Positions 1 to 13,140 of a stretch of DNA of 64,000 nucleotides are shown here, piece after piece. The notes under the pieces were generated by a model. It made no database searches. It was not told the DNA's origin and saw only the letters and a list, made by a program, of their open reading frames with translations. Both the position numbers and the translations under genes were made by a program. The stretch's first letter is position 1. Each line of letters begins with the position of its first letter. Location of the stretch: positions 52,080,001 to 52,144,000 of the forward strand of contig JBITNC010000001.1 in assembly GCA_050084985.1 (NCBI GenBank), given 5' to 3'. This stretch comes from Nageia nagi (Eukaryota > Pinophyta).

Positions 1-999
1 AGAAGGTTGAGGGAATATATTCCATACTTGGAAAATCATTCAAGTCGTTACACGATATTATAAGAAAGAAGTATTTAGATAAAACTAGGTTTTATACTAA
101 TAAGACAAAGTTGGTATGGAGATAATAGAAAGTACAATGAAGGCATGATCTTAGTGGTGGTTGTATTAAGGATGGTGTAAGAAAAGGTAAAGAGATTGAC
201 CTTTGATGAAAGTGAATACGTTGGTGGTTTAAAAGAATGGTATTATCTCCATATTTTAGAAGTTAGACAATGTAAACAAAAATTAATTTGCAAAAAATAA
301 AATTAGAAAAGTAATCATTAGGATCTAAAAATGTAATCATTTTTTTCATAATATATTAAAAATATAATTCCTTAATAAATAAATGAATAAGAAGATTACC
401 TATCTTATTTGTAGCTCTTTTAATCATGCTAAACTTACCAGACATAACTAAAATTGTAGTTAGTGGTGAACACTAACACCAACTGAAGCATCAATACAAG
501 CATATACGTTGATAATGTCATATGATAGTTTTTCAACTTCAAAGAGACCCCAAATCTCTTGGTTTGGGGGGTCCATGAACCATAAGATAAAACTTGCATG
601 CCACTTGGGTACTATGAAAATAATTGCCCCCCTCTATAAATGGAATAATTAGTAGAAAAAAATTGATTTTCATCTCATATAAAAATATGTACTATGAAGA
701 ATAAAATCAAATTCTTTAACCTTTTTAATGTAGAGTGTATCTCAATTATCATATTATTGATAGCAAAAGGAAACCTCATTCTCAATCATGTATTTTTAGA
801 TTGGTTCTATCAACCCTCTATCATTCATTACAAATTATCAAGGATCATAGGCTTGTCGATATCAGTGAAGTTTTAAAGATCAATAAGAGATTGGAAATTA
901 TTGTTGAGAAAATGCCATTTTTTTGTAATTATCAAAAATAAAACTCAAGCCCAAATTAGCAAATTTGGACCATCAAATCTTGATGTTAGGTCTATGGCT
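1..999. other. AT-rich DNA, no gene seen
   Basis: No reading frame here resembles a known protein. The short open frames near 694-941 have no recognisable domain. A short G-rich run lies near 563-572. Part of the right edge may belong to the LTR described next. Confidence 0.5.
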
Positions 1000-1851
1000 T
1001 CAATCACATGCAACCAAACACTCCAATTGCCAACATTAGGGTTAGGTTAACAATATTTTTCATGCACAACATCAAGAAACCCACTTCCAACTATATCATG
1101 CAATATCCAATTAATGAATCAACACAATATCAACATCTAGTAGATACAAGTATAAACAATAATATGGATCTAACATAAGCATAGATTAGGCAAAAATAAC
1201 ATAATGAGATTTGAATACCCTTGGCAATATATATAGTGATGATGAATACAATACCAAGACTTAGAAGGGATAATGTTGGCCTCTCACAAGCAAACTAGGG
1301 CACAACACAATATCTTCTCTCTCTTTGAAAATGCTCTAGAACCATGGAAAGTATGCCTTCTCAAAATGAAAATCCTTCCTACCAAAGGGGCCCTCCTAAG
1401 ATTCTATATAACTACCAAAGGTAGAAGCAATACCTCAAAATACCATTGGATGGGAAAAAATGCTACACCAGTATCATAGATGAATAGGATCCCTCAACCT
1501 AAATGCCCTCTAGATGCTACACCTAGTAAAGGTTGCTGAGCATCGCTAAGACTTGTTGTTCATTGGACTATGGTAGAAGTAATAATAATTAATTCATATC
1601 TACAATGAACCTCCAAGGATTAATATAAGTCTTATTTGGTCATCACCCAATCAACTCATGACCCAGTGTTACCACCTAGGGATCAATCCAAGCTCAACAG
1701 GGGTGTCTAGTTCTCCCCTATGATCCATGTTGATCCAAGAATGCATGCATGGATTTGTAAGGCATATGTGGGCACTAAAAGGGGAAACTTGGGTCTTAAG
1801 ATCCAACATGGGGGTTGAGGATCCTCCCTAAAGCTAGCTTAGGTGTCTACA
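1000..1851 (-). mobile_element. LTR of a minus-strand Ty3-type element (outer edge firm, far edge uncertain)
   Basis: Read on the minus strand, an LTR-like sequence starts at 1851 with TGTAGACACCTAAG, the same terminal motif as the better defined LTRs at 6849 and 63036. It is immediately preceded by a purine tract, as expected for a 3' LTR. A TATATATA stretch near 1235 on the minus strand could be the promoter, which would place the LTR end near position 1000; that end is an estimate. After the first ten or so bases it does not resemble the LTR at 6313-6849, so it belongs to a different family and is not that element's partner. Confidence 0.45.
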
Positions 1852-1864
1852 TGCTCCCAATCTC
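1852..1864 (-). promoter_or_regulatory. Polypurine tract
   Basis: On the minus strand GAGATTGGGAGCA directly precedes TGTAGACACC. A G-rich purine tract abutting TG is the plus-strand priming site of LTR retrotransposons. It marks the adjoining LTR as a 3' LTR. Confidence 0.45.
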
Positions 1865-2824
1865 AATGTTGAATCATTAAGTGCTCAATTGACCATTAAG
1901 TGCTAACTACACCTTGGGATTCCTATAATGAAATCTCATGATCTCCAAGTATGATAAATACACCAAATATAAGCTTAGGAGGGAGACATCCCACTTGGGG
2001 CTCACAGTGGGATCCATTGACCCATTAAGTCTCCTATCCTAAGTCATAATAATGAAAGTACAAATACATAAATAAATTATATTACAAAGATGAGGCCTTT
2101 GGATCCACTAATTGAACAAAGGGGATGTAACAAAGCCTCCCTTCTCAAATTTCTTACCCTCAAGCAATGGTAGAAGACTACAACATATTATCTTCCAAGA
2201 ATACTTGAGTGCTAGTCACTCAGAGTCATGATGATGGAATGCAACTTCAATATGCTTCACTTAAGATAGTGGTAGGGAATACATGGTTGAAATCATGTAC
2301 ATATGTGTCAATGTAAATTAAAATCACTTTGTTTTGTTGTAACTATCACTCCTCATTAGTTGCTTTACCAATGTCCTCCATAACTATGAAAATGAGTATG
2401 CATCCAAGTGGAGGTGTTTCTATAAGAACCTTAAGAAAATTATGGTTAGTAGAAAACAAGTTGAGCCTTGGATCTGTGCATGGAGAAAGGTCTCCTCAGC
2501 ATCCCATAGGGGATGTCCAACTCCCTCAAGATCCAATGTGAAGCTCCCAAACTACTAGTAGCTTGGCATGATATGTATACTTACCAAATATCCAACAAAG
2601 GAAGCTCATCCATCCTTATCCCAAGTACCCTTATATTTTCTATCCCAAGTAATAATAACTAAAGCATAATTAAATAATTAAATATTTACATAAATAATAT
2701 GTTTTATTCCATAATTAATTACAATTTGTAAAGGGGTATGTCACATATAGACATAATTGTTAATAGATGCTATCTATTAACAATTCTATGTACATTATCA
2801 TATTTGATATGCTATGTTGCTTAC
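1865..2824. other. No gene seen; possibly the 3' UTR of the element ending at 1851
   Basis: This stretch lies upstream of the polypurine tract on the minus strand, where pol and the 3' UTR of the element would be. No RT, integrase or gag homology could be read in any frame. The open frame at 2329-2541 on the plus strand has no recognised domain. Confidence 0.4.
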
Positions 2825-3900
2825 CTCCATAATAAGCATAAGAAGATATAAATGTTGGATGTCTTTTCCTCTTGGATAACTTGTACAAAATATCATGAAT
2901 TATAAAATTCAAGGTTAGCTATATTTACAAGCTCTTTATTCTTCAACATTGTTCATAATGTTACCACACAACCAACCTAGATGCTAAAACTATAGATTCA
3001 AATTGTAGAGTTTGCAATATGACAAGGCAATTGCAACTATACCATATGACATGAAATAATTTTTCCCTATATACATAGGTATATAAGATGAAGAAAAATA
3101 TATTATACCATGTTTCCCCTTGTATTACCTCATCTCCTCTAGTCTCACCATGTCTCCCCTCATTTAGTATAGCCTCATGTCTCTGGTCTCATCAATACAC
3201 CAATTGTGAAGTGCACTATATGTGTGATATGAAATGATATAAATGCACCTCTCTCCTCCAACCCCTCAACTCAAAAAAATTAAAATTATGAAAACATTTT
3301 AAGTGCCAAAAATAATATAACATGTTGTGGGATCCTTTTTGTGACCTATAATATTTAGTCAAACATAGAAATAACCTATGGTTCCAACGTGGATATCTTG
3401 TTGTATATATAGAATAATGATATGAAAATAATGGAACACATTATGGCTTCCTTGATTGCATGAAACATATCAAAACATTTATACAAATAAATTATGACAT
3501 ATGATATTAAATTGTATCTATATCATATATCTTCCATATTACAGTCCATGAAATTGTGTTTGCATTATGTATCTTCCATATTTTGCATCATATGCTATAG
3601 TAGTATCATTTCATATCAATATTATGTAATTCAATTATTTAATATCAATATGGTGTAATTCTATCATTTCATATCATATGTTGGTGTATTTGGATCATTT
3701 TATATCATATGGTACACTTGATCATGAACATATGTTGGTGCATTTGGATCATTTTATATCATATGGTGCACTTGATTATGAACAATTAGCTTTATCATTC
3801 ATCATTTGCATATTTAAACAATTATTTATAAGATCCATTGGGTCATCCTTTGGGAGACCATAAACAACATCATAATTTGGCTCAATTTAATTAATCTCAG
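2825..3900 (+). repeat. Dispersed repeat R1, copy 1
   Basis: This segment matches 29040-29600 in the same orientation. Shared landmarks, in order, are a block near 2850 (TTGGATGTCTTT, then ATATCATGAATTA), a block near 2945 (GTTCATAATGTTACCACAC), the ATCATTTCATATCATATG cluster, and GGCCATCCTTTAGGAGCC-like sequence near 3845. The two copies differ by many substitutions and indels, so the duplication is old. No coding capacity is visible. It may be transposon UTR material, but its class is unknown. Confidence 0.6.
3600..3790 (+). repeat. Degenerate short tandem repeat (GGATCATTTTATATCATATGG type)
   Basis: Variants of TTTGGATCATTTTATATCAT recur several times, with the clearest pair near 3685-3715 and 3740-3770 about 55 bp apart. 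The same motif recurs in 28050-28620 and 29200-29490, tying the three regions together as one repeat family. Confidence 0.6.
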
Positions 3901-4370
3901 GTGCTAAAATACCCATAAACTTTGAATTAGGTATATGGATGTGTCTACTTGGTTATTTGTAAATTGAATATTATGTTTTGAATGCCTATATATACATGTA
4001 TGAAAAGTGTGGAATAGTACTAAAGGCCCATAGACACATGTAAAATATAAGGCCTAGAAGAAGGTATGGACATCCATCAAAGAGTAGTTGAAAATGGTTT
4101 TGCCTTGAATATTATAGTTGTGATTGCTCTAATAGATACATATATGAAAAATGTGAAACAACACACAAGGATTGATATTTATTTCACAAGATACATGATG
4201 TGATGATACTTTCTTAAATTATAGTGTTTCATCATGTGGACAATTTTATGCCTGATATTTGTACCTTCTTAAAACTCTCTACAAGTCTTTTATTTTGTGC
4301 ACATATTGCAATCATAGAATTAATCATTATACATGCATTATTGACCTTCTTGGTCATTGCAATATACCTT

Positions 4371-4790
4371 GAGGGAGCTTTGAAATTCATTAAAAAATAC
4401 CCATAAACCTTGAATTAGGTGTGTCCATGTCTCTACTTCATACTTGTAAATCAAAAGTTATGGTTCATGCAGGCTATCTTGAGGGAGCTTTGAATTTCAT
4501 AACCAAAATACCCATAAACATTAAATTAGGTTGTGTGCATGTTTCTACTTGGTGCTTGTAAATCAAATGTTGTTGTTTGAGAAGGATATCTTAAGGAAGC
4601 TTTTAACTTCATTACCAAAACATCCATAAAACCTAAATTGGGTGTGTAAATGTGTCTACTCGATGCTCATAAATAAAATGTTATGGTTTATGTAGGCTAT
4701 GGGAGCTTTGAACTTCTTTACCAAAATACCCATAACCCCTAAATTGGATGTGTTAACTTGGTGCTTGTAAATCAAATATTGTGGGACTAT
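4371..4790 (+). repeat. Tandem repeat, about four copies of a ~110 bp unit
   Basis: GAGGGAGCTTTGAA-like starts occur at about 4371, 4481, 4593 and 4699, giving periods of about 110, 112 and 106 bp. Each unit continues through ACCAAAATACCCATAAA, AAATTGGGTGTGT, CTACTTGGTGCTTGTAAATC. Outlying partial units occur near 3899-3990 and 5267-5315. An inverted single copy with its left flank lies at 28766-28880. Confidence 0.8.
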
Positions 4791-5299
4791 TTGACAAGAT
4801 GAATAATGCAAATAAAGTTTTATAGTCTACAATAATTACATGATATACAAAATGGGTTTTCTAAAAAAGGACCATAAACACATGAAATAATAAAACTTAA
4901 TTTGGGATTTATTTGAGAAGATACATGATGAAAATATAGTTTCACATTCTATAATGATTGCATGATACATAAATGGGTTTTTTATGAAAAGCCTATAAAT
5001 ACATGAAACATGTGAAAGAATACATAATACTTGGGATAAGCTTGATAAAATGCATAACAAAATACAATTTCATGGTCTTTAATATTTGTAGGATTCATGA
5101 GTTTTCTAAAAGAATACAGAAAAATTCAAAGCATAAACATATATTGCAGAATGTAGAAGAATACAAGCTCATGAATTGTGGTAGAATACTTCAAGGTCAT
5201 GAATTGAAATACCTACTTCCACCTAATCTCCTCTCATCTTACCTCACCAATAAACCAAATTCCCCTAAGTGCTAAAATACTAATAAACCCTGAATTGGG

Positions 5300-5590
5300 T
5301 GTTTGGATGTGTCATATGAAAATAATGGAATACATTGTGGCCTCCTTCATTGCATGGCTTGCATCAAATTTTTTTTATTAATAAATTATGACATGTGATT
5401 AGTTGGTAAAAATATGCTTGTAATACTTATCTAAACATAAAAAAATTTGGTTCCCAAGTGATTCATCATATCAAATTTTAAGGGAATCCTTACTATAGCC
5501 ATGAATTGCATTTCCTCCAACTATTGTAGTCCATGAGATTGTATTTGCATCATGCATCATCCATATTTTGCATTCATATCTATCAAGATA
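5300..5590 (+). repeat. Diverged duplicate of 3410-3620
   Basis: Both segments share ATATGAAAATAATGGAA, ATAAATTATGACAT and GTCCATGAGATTGT followed by CATCCATATTTTGCAT, in the same order and orientation, with spacing changed by indels. It is another part of the R1 repeat complex. Confidence 0.6.
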
Positions 5591-6140
5591 GCATAAATTT
5601 TATTTTCATCTAATTTACTTCAAACAAATTGCCATACCATTTAAAACCATGGGATGTATTTCTCTATGGTTTCATTATCCCCTTGCCTCATTACACATAA
5701 TTATGTAATAGTGCTTTGCTCTTTGATGTTGTGCTTATATTAGCCCATGAAGACCTTAAACAATGAATTTAAAGAATTAATTGATCCACTAGGTATATTA
5801 TAACCATTAACTAGCATCACCTTTCAAGCTCCTTGGGATGAACGTTTCCATCAACTTCTCCTCTGACTGTAATTTCAACAACCACTCCTCTTGAAAGCTA
5901 ATAAGATATTTTTTAAGGTCTTATTCTCCATTTAACATCTCAAACTTGGGGGATTTGTGCTCAAGTGGTAGGGGAAAATTGTAGATCTCCTCAGACAAGG
6001 GTGAGGTGAAGACACCATCATATTCATTTGTACTTTGCTATGGTGTGATAGAAGTTTCTCTAGCTTGGAGGGTAGGACCAAATTCGATTGAGCTATTGGA
6101 AGTAGTAAGAGAATCAAATTGTTGCTATAATCCATCATAT
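5590..6140 (-). pseudogene. gag: Decayed gag of a Ty3/gypsy (Tat-type) element
   Basis: Translating the minus strand with frame changes gives a string typical of the retrotransposon gag central domain: EEWLLKLQSEEKLMETFIPR, then SLKGDAS, IPSGSINSLNSLFKVF, YKHNI, LCVMRQGDNETIEKYI. Gag proteins of plant Tat-type elements have this order (FP.SLK..A..W, then LP.GSI.S...L...F..Y..NI, then LC...Q...E). The gag lies just downstream of the primer-binding site and LTR at 6297-6849, which fits a 5' LTR-gag arrangement. It is interrupted by stops and frameshifts and fades out at about 5590, where repeat R1-like DNA takes over, so pro and pol have been lost. Family identity is inferred from motif order only. 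Confidence 0.65.
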
Positions 6141-6296
6141 TTCACATTTAGGTATTTCAACATTTGCACCATTTGCCTATTTATTCCATTTTTATGTTGC
6201 TAATGGCCTAGAAATAGCTATAAATGCCATTGATGATGTAGATTTGTTACAAAATTCTCATGAGATCTCACCAAAAGGGAAAGACTAAATCAAATA

Positions 6297-6312
6297 GATG
6301 AGTTCACTAAAA
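6297..6312 (-). promoter_or_regulatory. Primer-binding site
   Basis: On the minus strand TTTTAGTGAACTCATC follows the LTR end CTACA directly. It is a degraded version of TTTTGGTGAACCCGAT, found in the same place after the LTR at 63036-63726. The matching tRNA was not identified. Confidence 0.6.
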
Positions 6313-6849
6313 TGTAGATCTCAAATAATGTATAAATGATATAATTGATGCAATATTTTTCTAAAATATTTTATTGAAGCATATATCAGAAATATGGCAA
6401 CAACAAATAATGATAATTAATGTACCTTCATCATAATTGCATAAACATCACATAAAGCAATCCATTCATCAAACATGCGAGAGAAAAATGAAGGGTTTAA
6501 CAGACCTATGTAGAAGTGGTGTTACAAAATACTGTTGTTAATAGGATAGAGTGATATTGCATTTGTTGAAGTCTATAAAGGATTTTTTATGCCTTTGCAT
6601 GATACCTTTTGTGTTTCCTTTGATGTCTTTATATAGAAACATCCTTGCCTTCTTGGATTCTTGGGATCATTGCACATTACCACATTTGAGGAGTCTTTTA
6701 GACCTTTGACCCCTTCTTACATTGTACAATGCTCCATTACATTGATTACATAACCTTGGGTATTATTTTAATCCCTTTTTCCAATAAATCTCCTTAATGC
6801 TATAAAATGAATTATTTAAATAATAATAATTCATTTTTAGGTGTCTACA
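6313..6849 (-). mobile_element. 5' LTR of a minus-strand Ty3/gypsy element (family A)
   Basis: The LTR starts with TGTAGACACCTAAAAATG at 6849 and ends with GATCTACA at 6313, about 537 bp, in TG...CA form. A TATA box, CTATATAAAGACATC, is present on the minus strand. It aligns with the plus-strand LTR at 63036-63726 in several blocks: the start, AAAAAGGGATTAAAA, AAGGGGTCAAA, TCTATATAAAGNCATC and ATCTACA. The primer-binding site and gag follow on the lower-coordinate side. It is the same family as the 63036 LTR but clearly diverged. Confidence 0.75.
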
Positions 6850-9800
6850 CTATAAATTCCAAGGATATTTGTGTATATTCTCCAAAACATTTTCATGTAA
6901 GGATTTATAAATTGGACATTAACATTTCATTGTACTATATTTTAAATTATAACACATGGTATTCATGGCTTGCATTTCATTCTATACTAGCATATAATGT
7001 TAAGAGATAAATGTTACTTGATGATGTAGCCATTTCCTTGTATGGAGTATTTTAATTTCATATTGGTTGCATATATCATATGTGCATTATGAACATGGTA
7101 AAAGTTGCATCACTAACATGAATTATTTTGTATTATTTAGTGGAATTATGTAGGGTTTCCACTTACTGAGATATGTTTATCTCACCACCCATATCATTGT
7201 TATACATGAGAATAAAGAGCACCTTTCTAGTCTTTAAAAATGATATGGAGTTTGATCAAGCATTAGTACCTATTGTTGATACCTATAATAGTTTGTTCTA
7301 TATAGTTAATATTACAAGGTTTTGGATGTGATAAATGTTTATCATGAATATTATTATGTTTTGGCATTGTTTTGTTAATAGAATTACTATGGACAAGATA
7401 GTCATATTCATATGAACCTATTACTATTTGTGACAAACATTATTTTGGAACTACAAACCTATTGTGCATTCATTGTTTACCAAAATGTAGACTCAATGCT
7501 TTTGATGTTTATATTGTATTCAAATACTATATACTAAAATTAAAGTATATTATGTATTATAATCAAGTTCTTATGGAATGAAAAATATGAAATTAATTCA
7601 TTGGCAAATCACTTATAATATATTCTCTTTATTGTCAAATGATGATGTGTATAGTCAATTCAATGTAGATGTGTTGAATCTTCATATAGTAAAAAGTAAT
7701 ACATTGACCCAGTATAGATTATAGATTCAAAAGAATTATGGAATACAAGTAAAAGTATTATAAATAGTATAATATATTTCAACATATTTTAAATTAGAAC
7801 ATAGAGGATGAATTTTATAATGTTGTGAGAACAAGATAAAAGAATCTAATCATACTATGATATATATAAAGTATAAGAGTAAAACCTAAGTATTGATGGA
7901 CTAAAAGGTGGTTCACAAATGGGTTTAATATAATAGAATAATATAACAATTATGAAATTTACTCCTTGTGATTGAAGGTATAGTATTGTGACTACATGAC
8001 AAGGAAACATGTGTGTTCAATGTAATGTAGATAAATAGTAAACTTACTAGTAGTAAAGTTAGTATGGTGTGAATGAATAGTATTGAGTGGTGAATAAATG
8101 ATAGCATGACTCACGTGGGAAAAATGATGTATAAAGAAAAATGCATTATGTATTTCATAATTTAGCCTTATATTATAACCAAAAGTAATATTGTTGGTTA
8201 TTCCAAGTGGATGAATGAATAAGATGGAGCAAATCATCGTAATTTAAGCTATTATATGATCCTTAATGTAGCTTATCGAAAAAAGATAAATATGAGAATA
8301 AGGTGAATACTCTAAATTGATTTCAGCATCTTATGAACTTATTTAAGAATACATTTATTACTTAGTGAATAAATTAAGTTAAGTACCATCATATTATAAA
8401 CATGCTAAGTAGAACAAGTAAAAAGATAAATAAAACATACATTGTAGATAATGAACATTAAATAATGAAACCCTCAATTTAATGAATTATGCTTTGCTCC
8501 AAATCTCCCAAATGCATTTATGAAATATTAAATACAATAATGATGATAATCATAATATTATACTATGGTTCCAAATGGAATAGAAAAAAAATCCATACAT
8601 GGACTTAAGAGTAGGTGTTGCCTACTTAACATAGATGAATTGAGAACTCATGGAGAGTTCCATCATACATCAAAGGTTATATTTCTATAAAAATATTGTG
8701 ACATAAAATTCAATTTTGAAAATTGATTTGAATGTTACTCAAGCTCATTTTTTTTGCAACATTGGTTTAAGTACTAATATCAACTTAGTGCTTAATGATT
8801 TCTCATTATTGTACATATATTAAAAAAAAAACAATTTCTTTTAAAGTAGACAAATGATTTGAGATGCCAATATCTCTTCAAGTTTTTGATATCTCACACT
8901 ATTGAAAGTGAAACTTTAAAATGATAAATCTTATATAATTATAAACTAACAAATTTAGATCCTCTTATACTACTTATATTCACCTAACAATCTTTTCTAA
9001 GTCATCAACATCTTAAAAGAGCTTAACTAAAAGAATTTGATAAGTGGCTTTATGCACATTAACATAACCCCTTCATGAAGAGTCTTATCAAAACCTATTC
9101 TAGAATTATATTGTAGAATTCAACCAAATTAAACATAACAATAATTCAATATAAGTGATTTAGCTTGGTTCACTCAATTTGGTCTACATCTAGCAAATAG
9201 GAGTTTCTTTGTAATGTCCTCGATGGATGTTAATTCATCATTTACTTTATCATATCTTGGGTTGGTGTCCTAAGGCTATATACAGATCATACTCTATTCT
9301 AAATATTATGAATCTAATGAAAGTAGTAACTTATGATAGAAAAAAATTGAACTTTTACAAACAAATCACACATACACTCAAATTTAAACAAAATAGAATA
9401 TAAAATACTGAATCACAATAATAAGATTAGAGACTACAGTTGGTTAGAGTGGGCTCTCCTCTTTCCAATAAAGCTCATGAATAGAACTTTAGAAATGTAG
9501 GATGAAAGATGCTTGTATTAACTTCTTCATAAGCTATAAAATATACAATCTCCAAATAAAATATAGAGTTTATAATTCGTAATAGTTACTAACTTGCCTT
9601 CTTCTAAAGGAAGAAGGCTAATTTATTCTACAAACTCTTAAATGCTAATCGATTACATTCCTTTGACTCACAGGTTTATTTGAAATAGAATCCTAATTTA
9701 GCCTATGATTCATTTAGATATATATAGTGAAAAGATTAAGTAAATATCCATCTTGCTAATAGATCTTCAAACTTAGTCAAACTCATATCTTTCTTTATGC

Positions 9801-10339
9801 ATTCCTCATCATCCACTTCTTTAGATCTGATGATTATCCTTTTAGATCATCATCCTAAAATTTGTTACAATCTTCTGTTATAGTGGTGGAGTATTAATGG
9901 AAAGTGACACTTAGGAAACAAAACACATTATACCAATGTGTTATATTTTTTAAACTTCCTATTAAAGAGATTATGAAGCTATCCCTTTGAAACATATTCT
10001 AAAATTGGTCCTCTTAGTTAATTCTAGATCTCAAACATTCTAAAGCTATCTTTGAAGTTTTTCCATCATAACTAATTCTAAAGTTTTTACTTACTTAAAC
10101 ATATTATTATTATTACTTGATGCAAAATATAAATATTGAATCATTCAAATATAATAATAATCATTAATAACATATAATAAATGGAGATGAAAGGAAATAT
10201 GTATTTATTTCTAAATATAAAAATCATATAAGCTAAAAGATAATAATAGTGTCTCAAAATATTCCAATCAACAAAATACATTCACATAGTTATAACAAAA
10301 AGGATCTCATTTCTCACTTCATCATTTCTCCTCAACTTC
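6850..10339. other. AT-rich DNA, no gene or element recognised
   Basis: This 3.5 kb stretch shows no reading frame with protein-like homology on either strand and no LTR boundary that I can support. TATA-like strings occur (for example near 9720) but without other context. It may be transposon DNA too decayed to recognise. Confidence 0.5.
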
Positions 10340-13140
10340 AAATATTGCTTCTCCTAGAGAAATTAAAAATTTATTTTTTCTTGGAATACTTACTCATCTT
10401 TATCTTCCTCCTCATTTTCACTGTATTATACTACATTTTTTGGGTCATTGGAAAACTTCATTAATTGATTTAAGTCAAAAGGTTGTACCATATCACGTAT
10501 AAGCTAGTTTGTACTTGCAAGAAACTTAACATTATGTGAAAAAAATTAGGTTTATCTTGTGGATACCATAGCCCTTTGGTGGTTCTAATCTCTAACATCC
10601 ATGCTTTGAAGCCCAAATCATCTTGAATCTAGAAATCTTTGAATGCTAGTGCTAGATGCAAAATGACAAGAGGTCTATACTATTGGCCAAACCAATTTAA
10701 GAAATTATCCCTAATATATTTGATCAATGGGTCAATGCTTTTTCTACTATAGTTTAAGTTCCTCATATTGATTATCTCTATCTCCTTATACTCGTGTTTG
10801 CATATTGCACCTAATTATGCATGCTTGTAAATCCCTTTCAAAATTCCTATCAATACCATTCTAGAAATCTTGTAAACAAATCTAAAGTATAGCCTTATAT
10901 CTCTTTGCATTATTATTTCTAGTGAGAAGAATTTAAAGATAGTTTATGCTATTCTAGATTACATGGGTTGTTAATGAACAAAGAAAGTATAGTGAGAAGT
11001 ATTTTGTCTATATACCTCTATGTCCTTGGCTCATTTGATCTGATTTAGGAGAACTGATACAAAGGCTTGTAACTAGATGTTTGCAATATAGAAATATGGA
11101 AAAAATCTTGTATTTACATTCAAAATAAAATTATGCATGTAAAATTCATAGAGCAAAACTTTTCTTCTCCCCTTGCTTCAAAATAAACAAAAAGAAACAA
11201 CTTATCATCATCAATATTGTAAGGAAGATCTTGCTTAATCCTACCAACTTGCCATTTAAGGAATTATTCTTTTACATACATACTATATAAAATTGAATAT
11301 TATTTTAGTTGTATCACCTCTTCAAATATGGCATAGAAATCTATTACAATGTTCTTAATTAAATGCATATCCTTGACCTCTTTTCTAAGTATTTTGAGTT
11401 CTTCAGAATGCTTTTCATGTATGTTAACCAATTATATTGTTAACTCTATATTATGAAGTATTAAATTTTTAACTTCCTTTTATTGTCCTACAAGTGCCTT
11501 TATCACTTGTCCAATAATAGTATCATCCTCATCTAAAACTGGGTGAGTCAATTTCATATTTGAAGTTGAACCTTTAATTCTTTAGTTGCCTTTCATTTTT
11601 CCTCAAGTTTTAAGTTTGTTAAGGTTAGCTTTGTGCACTATCTAACTAATATATCATTCTCAATCTCCAAATTATTTTTTTCAGCATTCATCTTTGCATT
11701 TTCATTTTCCAAAAGATGAATCCTAGACATGAGTTCATGAACTGGTGTCTTAGGTTCTTTTGAAAATTATCCAATTGCATCTATGATCATTTGGATAGAT
11801 TCTAGTTCTTCCTCAGTTTGAGACTATTGGGTATCAATTTCTTCTTCTTATACCCCAAACTATCCTATTTCAACATTTTTATTATTAGGTTTATGTTCAT
11901 TCTTTTCTTCTAAGACTATTATTTGTTCATGGGTTTCAAAGGATATGAAATAGTTAAAGTCCTCTTTTGAAGTTTCTTTTTTACATTATTTTTTAATTGG
12001 AGGTGTTCATGTTTGAATCACTTACTACCCTCTTAACCATGTAGATCTCCCCCTAAACATCATGGAAAACTTTGGTTTATCTTCATCACTCAAATTTACA
12101 ACCTTTTCAACCTCTAGCTCCTCACCTCTTTATAATTTCTCTTCTCATTGCTTCAAATAATGGTTGAGTGGGATATTGAAGGGTATTAAAAAATAACCTC
12201 CTTATATTGTGGTTGTTCTAAAGACTCAAGTGTTTTTGTATTTTCTTCTTTAGTATCATTTGTTTATGAAAATGTGTAATGGTTCTTAGGTAATTAATGC
12301 TTGTTAGTACTTATGGATCTTACTACAAATTCAAGTATATATGTGCATGTTGGATGAACCTCTATGTTTGGTCTAGATTTAGTTTCACTAGGGTTTCTTA
12401 AAGCTTCCTCTTGCATGGCTAAGGTTCAAGGTGCGAAGAATGGATCATACCCTTAGAAACTTACCCATAATTCTCGATCATTAGTTTGAGCTAAGAAATA
12501 CTCTCTATAGAGCATGGTAACCTAACCATGGTACTTTAGGGTTGTAAGTTTATTCCTTACATTTTCCCTAACCCATATAGACACATTTTGTAGACTTTGA
12601 TACAAAAACATTGGATTGTTATAATTGAGTTCTAACCTATACCTTAAATTAATGAGCAATTTCAAGTGATGGCCCATGATTTTTCTATGTTGCCCCTCAT
12701 AGTTAAGGAATTTGATAATACATAATGTCACCTCTACTCACTATTTTGGAAGAGGCTTTTTTCTTAATTCCTTGTACATGCATGGTTATGATGTATTTCT
12801 TGGCCCTTGTTTCTTTTTTTTGGTGGAACCTATCAAGTAGAGCATCATATTGATCTATCACAATCAAATTATCACCTATTGCATGGAGTCAAAATACTAC
12901 AAAAATAGTCTCAATAGTAATGGGTATTATATGACCCCTAAACTACACAAAAATTTTCTTCAAAGTTTTTTGCAAACTCTAGAACTAGCTACTCATCAAA
13001 ACATTGGAACTTTTCAAAGAATTCCAAAAGATGGAATTTTTGGAAAAATTTTACTACCCTTCTATCCCTTCTCAATTATGTTGTGTTCTCTAGTTCCTTC
13101 TTCTTCTTTACCCTCATGTTTCCTCTCTTAAAACTACAAG
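10340..13140 (-). pseudogene. Long decayed coding stretch with coiled-coil segment, antisense to the adjacent LTR
   Basis: Minus-strand translation, with many stops and shifts, gives protein-like runs: YDALLDRFHQKKKKTRAKKY near 12.8 kb, a basic and polar middle, then a strong heptad-rich coil near 11.7 kb (SRIHLLENENAKMNAEKNNL continuing to KLTLTNLKLEEK). Many stops fall where Gln codons would fit. I do not recognise a specific family; a large protein with a C-terminal coiled coil is all that can be said. It ends about 130 bp before a plus-strand polypurine tract and LTR (13271-13806), so it lies antisense relative to that LTR. Plant Ty3/gypsy elements are known to carry extra ORFs between pol and the 3' LTR, some in antisense, and that is the preferred reading. 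A decayed host gene is the alternative. Confidence 0.45.

Noticed and set aside
1851-6849. Treating the LTRs at 1851 and 6849 as a pair bounding one element
   Set aside because: They share only the terminal TGTAGACACCTAA motif and diverge immediately, so they belong to different families.
7925-8237. Two overlapping minus-strand frames of 60-81 codons
   Set aside because: His/Ile/Thr-rich composition typical of random AT-rich translation, with no known motif and no support from the surroundings.
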